In this document: positions 6,717 to 14,325 of the stretch, in pieces | Position numbering within the stretch: the first letter of the stretch is position 1 | Layout of the letters: the number at the start of each line of letters is the position of its first letter | NCBI GenBank assembly: GCA_025056375.1 | Contig: JANWWH010000010.1 | Location: 1 to 34,511, forward strand | DNA length: 34,511 bases | DNA from: Aquificaceae bacterium | GTDB lineage: Bacteria > Aquificota > Aquificia > Aquificales > Aquificaceae | Reading direction: 5' to 3' | Notes under the pieces: generated by a model | The model's input: the letters and a program-made list of their open reading frames with translations, nothing else | What the model was told of the DNA's origin: nothing | The model's database searches: none | Translations under genes and position numbers: made by a program

Positions 6717-7930
6717 AGAGCAAACCGCATGAAGCAGGCAAGCCCATCTACCCTCTTCTGGAGCTCTTCGGAGACTATGGTTTTCACCCTCGCCTTTTCC
6801 TCGAGGGCAAACTCCAGCACTTCGTCCACCACATCGGGCACTTCATAAGCCTTTTCCTCCATTGGACACTCGGGCTTAAGAAGGGGTAGGTGCGACTTCT
6901 CACACACATAGCCTGGCTTGTGAAAGTCCAGTGGCACGAGCAAAAGTCGCACATTGCCCATGTGAAGCTGTTCGAGCACCCTTGAAGTCCCCCTTACCGC
7001 AAGACCCTTCCCTTCAAGCTCCTCAAGCTCTTTCAAAAGTTTCTCCTCCTCTTCCTTACCCTTTTCCAGAAGAAGGTTAAAGACCTTTTCCTTTAGTTCC
7101 TCCGCATCCACATAGGAGGGGCTTGCCTGTATGTATCCTACGAGCCTTTCCATTAGATAAGTGTGCAGGTGATTTTCTATCTCTTTTATATCCTCTCTGT
7201 CTGAGCCTATCACCAGCCTGTCGAACTTGTTTTCCTTCCAGGCTTCCATGAGGGCGTCGCAGGCAATCTTAAAGAGCCTGTGTTTCTCCTCCCTTATCCT
7301 CATGTGAAACCTGTATTCGCCAAAGGAATGCTGAACCATGTTAGGTCCCCCTACCCTTGAGGGCATGGAAAACCTCATAGTACCCTCCGCACCCTTGAGC
7401 ATGCTACCGCCAGAGTGAAACTTGTGAGCTCTGGTTGCCAAGGGCTCCACGAAGTCCGCCACCTCCCTCATACCCTCTAAGTCAAGGAGGAAAAACCTTA
7501 CATGCTTTCTATCCAAAAGGAGAAGACCAACCCTTCCTAACTCCTCGTCCAAGGAGGCTATCTCTCTTATGAGGGGGTCGGGGGATACAAGAAGCCTGTT
7601 TCTGTATGTGTAGGGCAGTTTTAAGAACTCAAAAAAACCCTTTGGAGAGCAGGAAAAAAGGGCTATGCCCCTACAGCCCTTAAGGTTCTCCGGCTCTGAC
7701 AGAAAACTTTCCATCCTTTCAAAATCCCTCTCCACACCTCTGAGGACGCCTTCTTCCAACCCCCTTTTCTCCAAGTATTCCCTCTGGATTTTAACCAAGT
7801 CTTTGAAGGTTCTCAGATACTTTCTGTCACTCCTTTCCTCCACCCCCAGCCTTAGATAGAGATTGGTAACCATGTAGCCCTCTGTTTTGAGAGCTAAAAG
7901 GTTTTCCATGGTCTCTTTCAGAGCTTTCAT
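6713..7930 (-). CDS. bacterial/archaeal eRF1-like protein (baeRF / VLRF1 type)
   Basis: A 405-residue protein resembling the baeRF group described by Burroughs and Aravind, relatives of eRF1, Pelota and Vms1/ANKZF1 that are thought to release nascent chains from stalled ribosomes. The N-terminal part is divergent. A central segment holds a GGSMLKGAEG loop near residues 173-182, in place of the GGQ loop of eRF1. The C-terminal domain has a metal-binding-like C-x5-H-x7-C-P cluster followed by DVVDEVLEFALEEKARVKTI, the typical end of the release-factor fold. ATG 7930 follows AAAGGAGGTAGTG; the adjacent GTG 7933 is too close to that site. It is the second gene of the operon with a membrane coiled-coil protein, the NYN nuclease and ribF. 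Confidence 0.7.
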   Translation of the reverse strand: MKALKETMENLLALKTEGYMVTNLYLRLGVEERSDRKYLRTFKDLVKIQREYLEKRGLEEGVLRGVERDFERMESFLSEPENLKGCRGIALFSCSPKGFFEFLKLPYTYRNRLLVSPDPLIREIASLDEELGRVGLLLLDRKHVRFFLLDLEGMREVADFVEPLATRAHKFHSGGSMLKGAEGTMRFSMPSRVGGPNMVQHSFGEYRFHMRIREEKHRLFKIACDALMEAWKENKFDRLVIGSDREDIKEIENHLHTYLMERLVGYIQASPSYVDAEELKEKVFNLLLEKGKEEEEKLLKELEELEGKGLAVRGTSRVLEQLHMGNVRLLLVPLDFHKPGYVCEKSHLPLLKPECPMEEKAYEVPDVVDEVLEFALEEKARVKTIVSEELQKRVDGLACFMRFAL

Positions 7931-7951
7931 CACTACCTCCTTTGCATGTCT

Positions 7952-9157
7952 TTAATCCTTATATTTTACCAGAAGCTCTCTGGCGTAGCGTTCCTTGAGC
8001 TTGTCCTCTTCTCCCCAAAGGATACCTATCACCTTCCAGCGCCTGTTTTCTCCGAAGGTAAAGTATATCCTTCCACCCATGGGCTTGAGTTTGAACACGT
8101 TCCTATAACCCTTCATTGTCTCAAACCTCTCCTCGTATCCTTTCATGTTCAGAAGGAAAAGCTCTCTTAGGAATTCTTTCCTCGCTTCTCTGTTCAAATG
8201 CAAGAATTCTCGGACTACCCGCTCTTCCAGTTCTACGTTTTCCAAAAGGCTTTCAAACATCTCTCTGTAAACTTCCTTTTTGCCCTCCCACTGCACCCTC
8301 AGGTTTTCCACTTCCAGCTTTAGAGCTTCCTTTTCTCTCTTCTCCTTTTCAAGTGTCTGCCGTAGGTTTTCGTAGTCTTGCCCAAGCTCCTCCTTTTCCC
8401 TAATAAGCTCCTCTATTAACTCATGGAGTTGGACGAGTTCCTTGGAGAGCCTTTTCCTCTCCTGTCTTAGCCTTGAAAGTTCATCCTTTGCACTCCTCGG
8501 CTCTCTCTCCTGAAGCGCGTCGAGCATGTCAAAGAGTTCTCTGTTTACGCGCGTAAGCCTCTCCAACCTTTCTGAGTATTCCTTTAACCTCCTGTGGTTT
8601 TCTTCGAGCTTCCCCATGAGCTCCGCCCTTTCTCTTTCTAACCTCTCCTTCTCTGCCAGTTCTTCTTCTCTTAGCCTTCTGTATTCTCTCTCTATCATCT
8701 CCTTCTCTATGTTGAGCCTATGGGTTAGCTCTCTTAAAAGGTTCATCTGCTCAAAAAGCCCACTTATCTCGCTTTGATTTTTGGAGAGCTCTTCCTCAAG
8801 TCTTTTCCTTTCCTCCTCAAGCTTCTTTGTTCTTCTTTCTACAGGAGACTCAAAAAGCCATATGAGGAACAGAGTGATTAAAAGAGAGGGAAGGAACTTA
8901 GTTATGGTGTGGTATTCTTCTCTAAAGAGCGAAAGTCCTATGACCTGAAAGAGGTATACGTAGGCAAGCCACACCACAGTCTTCTCTCTGTATCCAAAAA
9001 GCCAGGCAAGGTAGAGGGCGGAGTTAAGAGAAATAACCATGAGAAGACCCTCCAAGTCGTTAGGAAAGAGGTAAAAAGAGAGAAAAAGAGATAGGTAGTG
9101 AAGTGTAAAGTTGTAGGAGACTATCAGAAATAATAGCTTGAGAGCCTCTCTTACCAT
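7952..9157 (-). CDS. membrane-anchored coiled-coil protein with RelE-like C-terminus
   Basis: A 401-residue protein starting at ATG 9157. About 100 N-terminal residues hold three to four membrane segments, ending at FLIWLFESPVERR. Residues about 105-320 are a very charged, Glu/Lys/Arg/Leu-rich coiled coil facing the cytoplasm. The last 70 residues form a globular domain (GYRNVFKLKPMGGRIYF, then WKVIGIL and a basic helix) whose strand pattern resembles RelE/HigB-type toxins; this is a weak similarity. An upstream extension to 9238 is open but would run across the mazG start, and the TATATT box six bases before ATG 9157 supports the shorter, leaderless form. It heads the baeRF-NYN-ribF operon and may tether those activities to the membrane. 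Confidence 0.7.
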   Translation of the reverse strand: MVREALKLLFLIVSYNFTLHYLSLFLSFYLFPNDLEGLLMVISLNSALYLAWLFGYREKTVVWLAYVYLFQVIGLSLFREEYHTITKFLPSLLITLFLIWLFESPVERRTKKLEEERKRLEEELSKNQSEISGLFEQMNLLRELTHRLNIEKEMIEREYRRLREEELAEKERLERERAELMGKLEENHRRLKEYSERLERLTRVNRELFDMLDALQEREPRSAKDELSRLRQERKRLSKELVQLHELIEELIREKEELGQDYENLRQTLEKEKREKEALKLEVENLRVQWEGKKEVYREMFESLLENVELEERVVREFLHLNREARKEFLRELFLLNMKGYEERFETMKGYRNVFKLKPMGGRIYFTFGENRRWKVIGILWGEEDKLKERYARELLVKYKD

Positions 9158-9160
9158 AGT

Positions 9161-9166
9161 TATAAT
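9161..9166 (+). promoter_or_regulatory. -10 box of mazG
   Basis: A perfect TATAAT seven bases before ATG 9174. It overlaps the divergent -10 box of the coiled-coil gene. Confidence 0.65.
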
Positions 9167-9169
9167 ATA
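9164..9169 (-). promoter_or_regulatory. -10 box of the coiled-coil / baeRF operon
   Basis: TATATT on the minus strand, six bases before ATG 9157. It shares three bases with the mazG -10 box, so the two promoters cannot be occupied together. Confidence 0.6.
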
Positions 9170-9173
9170 GGCT

Positions 9174-9932
9174 ATGGAAATTTTCCTCCAGCTCCTGAAG
9201 ACCATGGAGGAGCTCCGCTCAAAGTGTCCTTGGGACAAAAGCCAAACCCACGAAAGTCTAAAAAAGTATCTCTTAGAGGAGGCTTACGAGCTTCTTGATG
9301 CCATAGAGGCAAAAGAAGACCAGAGGTTAAAGGAGGAGCTTGGAGACCTACTCCTGCAAGTGGTCTTCCACTCTCAGATAGCAAAGGAGAGGGGTTCTTT
9401 TGACATATGGGATGTGATAGGAGCGCTCAACAGAAAGTTGGTGGAAAGGCATCCTCATGTCTTTGGTTGTGAAACCCCTGAAGAAGTGCTCCAGAACTGG
9501 GACAGAAGGAAGCTGGAGGAAAGAGAAAGTCTTCTCGAGGGCATACCTAAGAGCTTGCCAGCTTTGATGAGGTCCCAGAAGTTGCAGGACAGGGCTAGCC
9601 TCGTGGGCTTTGACTTTGAAAGACCGGAGCAAGCTCTTGAAAAGCTCATGGAAGAATTAGAAGAGTTCAGAGAAGCCCTCAACTCTGGCAACAAAAAAGA
9701 GTTAGAGCACGAACTCGGTGACCTGCTCACCGCAGTGGTGGAACTGGGAAGACTTCTCGGTCTTGATGCGGAGTTTTGTCTCCAGAGGGCAAACGACCGC
9801 TTCGAAAGCAGGTTCAGATACATGGAAAGGAGAGCTAAGGAGCTCGGAAGAAAGCTCGAGGATATGAGCCTTCAGGAGATGGACCAGCTCTGGCTTGAGG
9901 CTAAAAGGTTTGACTACAGACAAGAGGGCTGA
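9174..9932 (+). CDS. mazG: nucleoside triphosphate pyrophosphohydrolase MazG
   Basis: Hydrolyses (d)NTPs to monophosphates and pyrophosphate, a house-cleaning or stringent-response-related activity in the cytoplasm. The 252-residue protein has the two-domain MazG layout. The N-terminal repeat carries CPWDKSQTHESL (18-29) and the metal-binding EEAYE...EELGDLL pattern, and the C-terminal repeat carries a second EELEEF...HELGDLL pattern followed by the ANDRFESRFRYME signature. The start at 9174 is fixed by the TATAAT box seven bases upstream; there is no ribosome site. Its last 32 bases overlap the convergent queH gene. Confidence 0.95.
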   Translation: MEIFLQLLKTMEELRSKCPWDKSQTHESLKKYLLEEAYELLDAIEAKEDQRLKEELGDLLLQVVFHSQIAKERGSFDIWDVIGALNRKLVERHPHVFGCETPEEVLQNWDRRKLEERESLLEGIPKSLPALMRSQKLQDRASLVGFDFERPEQALEKLMEELEEFREALNSGNKKELEHELGDLLTAVVELGRLLGLDAEFCLQRANDRFESRFRYMERRAKELGRKLEDMSLQEMDQLWLEAKRFDYRQEG

Positions 9933-11145
9933 CCTTCCTGCCTGTCCTCTTCTCAAAGTATCTCACGCCCGGGTTTCCAAGACTGCTCGCACCTGCAAAG
10001 AGGTATGCTTTGGAACCCTTCAAAATGTCCTTCCGCTCCTTTAACAGTATATCCTTTACCTGAGAGAGGCTTATGCCCCTGCAGTCCTGAAGGGTGTCCG
10101 CAGGCAGAAACTCTATCTCCTCCGCAGACTGACTGCCTACGAGAAGTAGGATAGACTTATCAGGACCTATGCTCGTCTGAAGAGTTGCCACCGCCCTGTT
10201 TTTCAAGAGTAGCCCCTCATACTCCGCAGGGACGAGGAATGTAGGTTCACAGAGACCGTCAAAAAGTTCAAGGGGTTCATCCTTTAAACTCTCCATAAGC
10301 ACCACCCTGAGACCGCCCCTGCTGTAGTAGATGGTGTTGCCTACTTTTTCGAGAGGGTCTGCCTTGAGAACACCCCTTATGGAAGGTGAATAGGGTCTAA
10401 CGAAGGAAGGGAGAGCCTCACCACCCACTTCCAGCTTACCGCTAAGCAGTTTCCAGTTAAGAAAGCCAAACTCCCACTCCCTGCAAGGAAGCCTGAGCTC
10501 CTGCTCCGCAAAAAGCCTTACCTCCTTTAGGAAGAGGAGCTCTTCCTTGCTTCCCGGTCTTCTACCGCCAGAGGACAAAAGGTCCCACTGCACCTCACCC
10601 TTCTTCTGCTTGAAAAGTCCGTATATACAACCACAGTAATCCTGATGGTATATCTCCAGCTCCTTGGATAGTCTAAACATCTCCTGAGTGCCACCGCCTT
10701 TCCTGTAGTCTAAGGCTAAAAACTCGATTCCGGAACCCTTACAGACCTTTTCACCGCTCTCCTTTAGCATGAGGAATTCCTTCTTAGGGCTCATCAGTAG
10801 GGTGGTGGTCAGATGAGTGGCACCCACCTCCCCTGCGAACTCCACACTTCTCAAAAGCCTGTAGTCGAAGCAAAGCTCACACCTTTTGCCCCTTTCAGGC
10901 TCCTCCTCGTAGCCCTTTACCGCCCCCAACCAGCCTTCAAGGTCGTATTCACCCTCGTGGAGTTCTATGCGGAGCTCTTTGCATATCCTTTGGGTTTCCA
11001 AAAACCTTAACTTGTATTCCTCGTAGGGGTGTATGTTAGGGTCGTAAAAAAAGCCCACCAGCTGAGACTGAGGGTAGTCTTCCCTAAGTTTTTTGAGGAA
11101 GTATACTGCGTCTGGCGCACAGCAGATGTGGACCAGAATTTTCAT
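9901..11145 (-). CDS. queH: epoxyqueuosine reductase QueH with a long C-terminal extension
   Basis: QueH (DUF208) reduces epoxyqueuosine to queuosine in tRNA using an iron-sulfur centre. Residues 1-185 form a complete QueH domain: HICCAPD (C8, C9), a C89-x2-C92 pair in KRCELCFDYRL, and C171/C173 in YCGCIYG. QueH proteins that I know are about 180-230 residues, but this one is 414. The extra 220 residues contain no motif I recognise; they alternate strands and loops and look like a separate domain. The gene is third in the operon mrp - nifS-like - queH and overlaps the nifS-like stop by four bases. Its 3' end overlaps mazG. Confidence 0.88.
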   Translation of the reverse strand: MKILVHICCAPDAVYFLKKLREDYPQSQLVGFFYDPNIHPYEEYKLRFLETQRICKELRIELHEGEYDLEGWLGAVKGYEEEPERGKRCELCFDYRLLRSVEFAGEVGATHLTTTLLMSPKKEFLMLKESGEKVCKGSGIEFLALDYRKGGGTQEMFRLSKELEIYHQDYCGCIYGLFKQKKGEVQWDLLSSGGRRPGSKEELLFLKEVRLFAEQELRLPCREWEFGFLNWKLLSGKLEVGGEALPSFVRPYSPSIRGVLKADPLEKVGNTIYYSRGGLRVVLMESLKDEPLELFDGLCEPTFLVPAEYEGLLLKNRAVATLQTSIGPDKSILLLVGSQSAEEIEFLPADTLQDCRGISLSQVKDILLKERKDILKGSKAYLFAGASSLGNPGVRYFEKRTGRKVSPLVCSQTF

Positions 11146-12362
11146 TTCTTACCCTTTACATACTGCTCCCAGTTTTCTGGGTTAAAGGGAGAGAGCTCTC
11201 TGAGAAGCTTGACGGTCTTCGGAAACTCTTCCAGAACGTATTCCACATCCTCCTCGCTGTTGTCCCTTCCAAAGCTGAAAACTATGGAGCCGTTTGCCAC
11301 TTCTTTAGGAACACCTACCGCAAAGAGCACGTGAGATTGCTTTAGAGCTAAGGAGACGCAGGCAGAGCCAGATGCGGTTTCTATGCCCATAAGGTCAAGC
11401 CTCAGGAGCATAGCTTCACCCTCTATAAGATGGACTATGAGAGAAAGGTGGTGAGGGAGCCTTTGGGTGGGGTGTCCCGTGAACTCTATCATATCAAGCT
11501 TTTCCTCAAGCCCTGCCCTGAGCCTGTCTCTATATCGGGATAGCCTTTCCCTTCTGTCGGAGAGCTCCTTCATGGCAAGCTCGCAGGCAGCACCGAAGCC
11601 CACTATGCCCGGCACGTTCTCCGTTCCAGCCCTCACACCCCTTTCCTGCGTGCCACCCTCTATGAGGGGTCTTAACTTCACACCCTTTCTGGTCCAAAGG
11701 GCTCCCACACCCTTAGGTCCATACATAAGATGTGCGGTAAAGGAGGCGGCATCTACGCCCCATTCCCTAAGGTCCACGGGATAATGCCCGAGGGTAGGGC
11801 AGGCGTCCGTATGGAACAAAACCCTGGGGTTCTTCTCCTTTGCAGCGCTAACCAGCTCCTTTATGTTCTGTATGGTGCCTATCTCCCTGTTAGAATGACC
11901 TATGCTTACCAACACCGTGTCTGACCTTACCGCCTCTGAGAGTTGTGCAGGGTCTATGAGACCTTTATTGTCGGGCTTGAGGTATGTAACCTCCCATCCC
12001 TTTCTTTCGAGGCTTTTCAGAGGATGAAGTATGGAGTGGTGTTCTATATCTGTGGTAACTATGTGTTTACCCTTCTTTTCATAAGCCTCCGCTATGCCCT
12101 TTATCGCAAGGTTGTTGGCTTCTATACCACCTGAGGTGAAGATGATTTCTTCTGGGGAGTTTGCCCTTATGAGCTGTGATAGCTTTTCGCGAGCTTCGTT
12201 TATCGCTTTTTTTGCAGTTTGTCCAAAGCTGTGGAGAGATGTAGGGTTGCCAAAATGCTCCCTGAAGTAGGGGAGCATAGCTTCAATAACCTCCTGAGCG
12301 GTAGGCGTAGTGGCTATGTGGTCTAAATAAACTACCCTTTTTCCTGCCTTCTTTAAAAACAT
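11142..12362 (-). CDS. NifS/IscS-like protein lacking the PLP lysine
   Basis: A 406-residue class V aminotransferase-fold protein close to IscS/NifS cysteine desulfurases. Retained features include H108 (EHHSIL), D186 (HTDA), the catalytic-loop cysteine C335 (SGSACVS) and R366 (SFGR). The Schiff-base lysine of the normal SGHK-x-YGPKG motif is replaced: the text reads TAHLMYGPKG, with L212 in its place. The phosphate-contacting Thr of GATE is Ile (GGIE, I80), and the usual Gln after the Asp is Pro (P189). It therefore probably does not bind PLP in the normal way. GAGGAGG lies about seven bases before ATG 12362, and mrp ends four bases upstream. It may serve as an Fe-S scaffold or partner instead of a sulfur donor. 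Confidence 0.85.
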   Translation of the reverse strand: MFLKKAGKRVVYLDHIATTPTAQEVIEAMLPYFREHFGNPTSLHSFGQTAKKAINEAREKLSQLIRANSPEEIIFTSGGIEANNLAIKGIAEAYEKKGKHIVTTDIEHHSILHPLKSLERKGWEVTYLKPDNKGLIDPAQLSEAVRSDTVLVSIGHSNREIGTIQNIKELVSAAKEKNPRVLFHTDACPTLGHYPVDLREWGVDAASFTAHLMYGPKGVGALWTRKGVKLRPLIEGGTQERGVRAGTENVPGIVGFGAACELAMKELSDRRERLSRYRDRLRAGLEEKLDMIEFTGHPTQRLPHHLSLIVHLIEGEAMLLRLDLMGIETASGSACVSLALKQSHVLFAVGVPKEVANGSIVFSFGRDNSEEDVEYVLEEFPKTVKLLRELSPFNPENWEQYVKGKK

Positions 12363-12366
12363 CCTT

Positions 12367-13401
12367 TTACCTCCTCTCTGTTAGATCGCTTATGAGTTTT
12401 GCTATGCTTATAAAGGCTCTTGCGGTGTCCGAGTTGGGATGGCTCGCCACCACGGGATTTCCCAGGTCTGAGGTCTCAGAAACCTCTGGGTCAAGGGGTA
12501 TGGAGCCAAGTATTTTAAGACCGTAGGCGGTTGCAAACTCCGCCACCCTACCCTTTCCAAAGATATAGTATTTCTTACCGCTATCAGGGCAAAGGAAGTA
12601 AGCCATGTTCTCTATAACACCCAACACCGGTATCTGGACTTCTTTGAACATGGCAACCGCCTTCTTCACATCCGCCAGAGCCACATCTTGAGGCGTGGTG
12701 ACCACAACCGCACCGGACATATGAACGTTCTGGGCTAAGGTAAGCTGGACATCTCCCGTGCCTGGTGGTAGGTCAAGCACGAGATAGTCAAGCTCTCCCC
12801 AGTTCACATCAAAGAGGAACTGGGTAAGGGCTTTCATGAGCATAGGACCCCGCCATATGACGGGCGTGTCCTCCGAGGGTAGTAGAAAACCTATGGAGAG
12901 CAGGCTTATTCCATGCCTTTCCAGAGGTATTATCCTGTTGTTTTGGTCCACATGCACCCTTTCACCCTTAACCCCCATCAGGGTGGGTATACTGGGTCCG
13001 TATATGTCCGCATCCAGAAGTCCTACCCTGTAGCCAAGCTTTGAGAGAGCAAGGGCAAGGTTAGCGGAGACGGTAGACTTACCTACGCCCCCTTTACCGC
13101 TACCCACCGCTATAAGGTGCTTTATACCTGCAACCCTCCTTCTGGTAAAAGCAGGAGCACCCATTACCGGCTGGGCTGGCACTTCTTCTACAAACCTTAC
13201 TCTAACGTCCTCCACATCTGGCACCCTCTCCAGAGCTTCTCTTGTCCTGTCCACCAGGTATTCTTCCATGCCCTTTTTTGGAAGCTTGTAGAGTATCTCA
13301 AGAGTCCTACCTATGAGCTTTATATCCTTTACGAGCTCCGAAAGTCTTGAATTATCTACGATCACATCTCTAAGGGCTTCCATGACATCCTTTACCGCCA
13401 T
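12367..13401 (-). CDS. mrp: Mrp/ApbC/NBP35-family P-loop Fe-S carrier
   Basis: A 344-residue cytoplasmic ATPase that carries and delivers Fe-S clusters. Residues 1-75 are a divergent DUF59/MIP18-like domain. The ATPase domain has the deviant Walker A GSGKGGVGKST (100-110), LLDADIYGPSIP (128-139) and LDLPPGTGD (209-217). The usual CxxC that binds a bridging cluster is reduced to one cysteine: C271 in FLCPDSGKK, where Ser occupies the second position. AAAAGGAGG precedes the ATG. It is the first gene of the mrp - nifS-like - queH operon, divergent from the PilT-like gene. Confidence 0.93.
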   Translation of the reverse strand: MAVKDVMEALRDVIVDNSRLSELVKDIKLIGRTLEILYKLPKKGMEEYLVDRTREALERVPDVEDVRVRFVEEVPAQPVMGAPAFTRRRVAGIKHLIAVGSGKGGVGKSTVSANLALALSKLGYRVGLLDADIYGPSIPTLMGVKGERVHVDQNNRIIPLERHGISLLSIGFLLPSEDTPVIWRGPMLMKALTQFLFDVNWGELDYLVLDLPPGTGDVQLTLAQNVHMSGAVVVTTPQDVALADVKKAVAMFKEVQIPVLGVIENMAYFLCPDSGKKYYIFGKGRVAEFATAYGLKILGSIPLDPEVSETSDLGNPVVASHPNSDTARAFISIAKLISDLTERR

Positions 13402-13479
13402 TGTGTCCTCCTTTTGAAGATTAAAATATAGACAACGGGTAGTAGAAGGTTATGAGAATAATCAAAGAGGTGACGAAAG

Positions 13480-14325
13480 ATGAATTACATGCCCTACATA
13501 GTCAATTACCTGAGCTCGATTGAGGAGATTGCGGAGATATATCTGGCTCCAGGTGCCTTTATTACCGAAAAGAGGGGAAACAGACTTATAAAGGTCTCTG
13601 ACGCCATACTTACGCCAGAGGACATAAGGGATACCTTGGTTTCTCTTAGAAGTCATACACCCTTTGCCGCAGGCCCCATTGGTAAAGAGGGCAGGTTTTC
13701 CTTTGGTGTCAAAGATGTGGGTAGGTTTGGTGTGAACTACATAACTCAGAGGGGTAGTTATGTGGTGCACATACTTCGCACACCTTACAACATACCACTC
13801 CTCGGCAAGATATGTCCTGATAAGGATAGCATAAACCGGATGGAGGAAATCGTAAGACTGCACACCTCTGGTCTTGTAGCCTTTCAGGGTAGAAACCAAG
13901 CTATCGTAAACACTCTCGTGTATTCCTTTTTACAACATATCTGTAATAACTACAGCAAGGTTATATTTATACTGGAATCACCCCTTAGCTTTCTTCTTAA
14001 ACACGGACAGTCCCTGGTGCTTCAGAGAGAATTGGGTGTGGATGTGGAAACCCTTGAAGAAGCTCTAAAAGACGCCTTCCACATGAACTCGGACATACTC
14101 TACATCAGGCACAGGGACATCCTGCCTTCTAAGGAACAAGACCGGATGCTAAGAGCCATCGAATCTTACTCTCTGGTGCTCCTGAGCCTGCCAACTATGG
14201 AGGTGTCCTTTTTTGAAGAGCTTGAGGGACGACTGAAAGCCTTGGTGGAGGTGGAATTAGATGAAGGGGGCGCTTTCAGATGCACTTTTAAAGAGCCCGC
14301 ACCTCAGGCTTTGAAAAACCATTAA
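13480..14325 (+). CDS. PilT/GspE-family protein with a degenerate P-loop
   Basis: A 281-residue protein that follows PilT-type secretion ATPases through most of its length. Examples are RFGVNYITQRGSYVVHILR (82-100, the arginine-finger region), IFILESP (162-168, Asp-box region) and LVLQRELGVDVETLEEAL (179-196, normally NQREVG..T.SF..AL). The nucleotide site is gone. The segment that should read GPTGSGKST is QGRNQAIVN (136-144), and the Walker B / GEMRD region reads ILYIRHRD. The conserved Glu E166 remains. It cannot be a normal motor ATPase and may be a regulatory or structural partner of type IV pilus ATPases. GAGGTGA precedes the ATG. Its end overlaps the convergent decarboxylase by 38 bases. 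Confidence 0.75.
   Translation: MNYMPYIVNYLSSIEEIAEIYLAPGAFITEKRGNRLIKVSDAILTPEDIRDTLVSLRSHTPFAAGPIGKEGRFSFGVKDVGRFGVNYITQRGSYVVHILRTPYNIPLLGKICPDKDSINRMEEIVRLHTSGLVAFQGRNQAIVNTLVYSFLQHICNNYSKVIFILESPLSFLLKHGQSLVLQRELGVDVETLEEALKDAFHMNSDILYIRHRDILPSKEQDRMLRAIESYSLVLLSLPTMEVSFFEELEGRLKALVEVELDEGGAFRCTFKEPAPQALKNH

Noticed and set aside
9158-9238. N-terminal extension of the membrane coiled-coil protein to 9238
   Set aside because: It would cross the mazG start and both -10 boxes; ATG 9157 begins directly at the first membrane segment.
13462-13899. 145-codon minus-strand frame over the PilT-like gene
   Set aside because: Shadow of the plus-strand frame, which shows long PilT similarity and a ribosome site.
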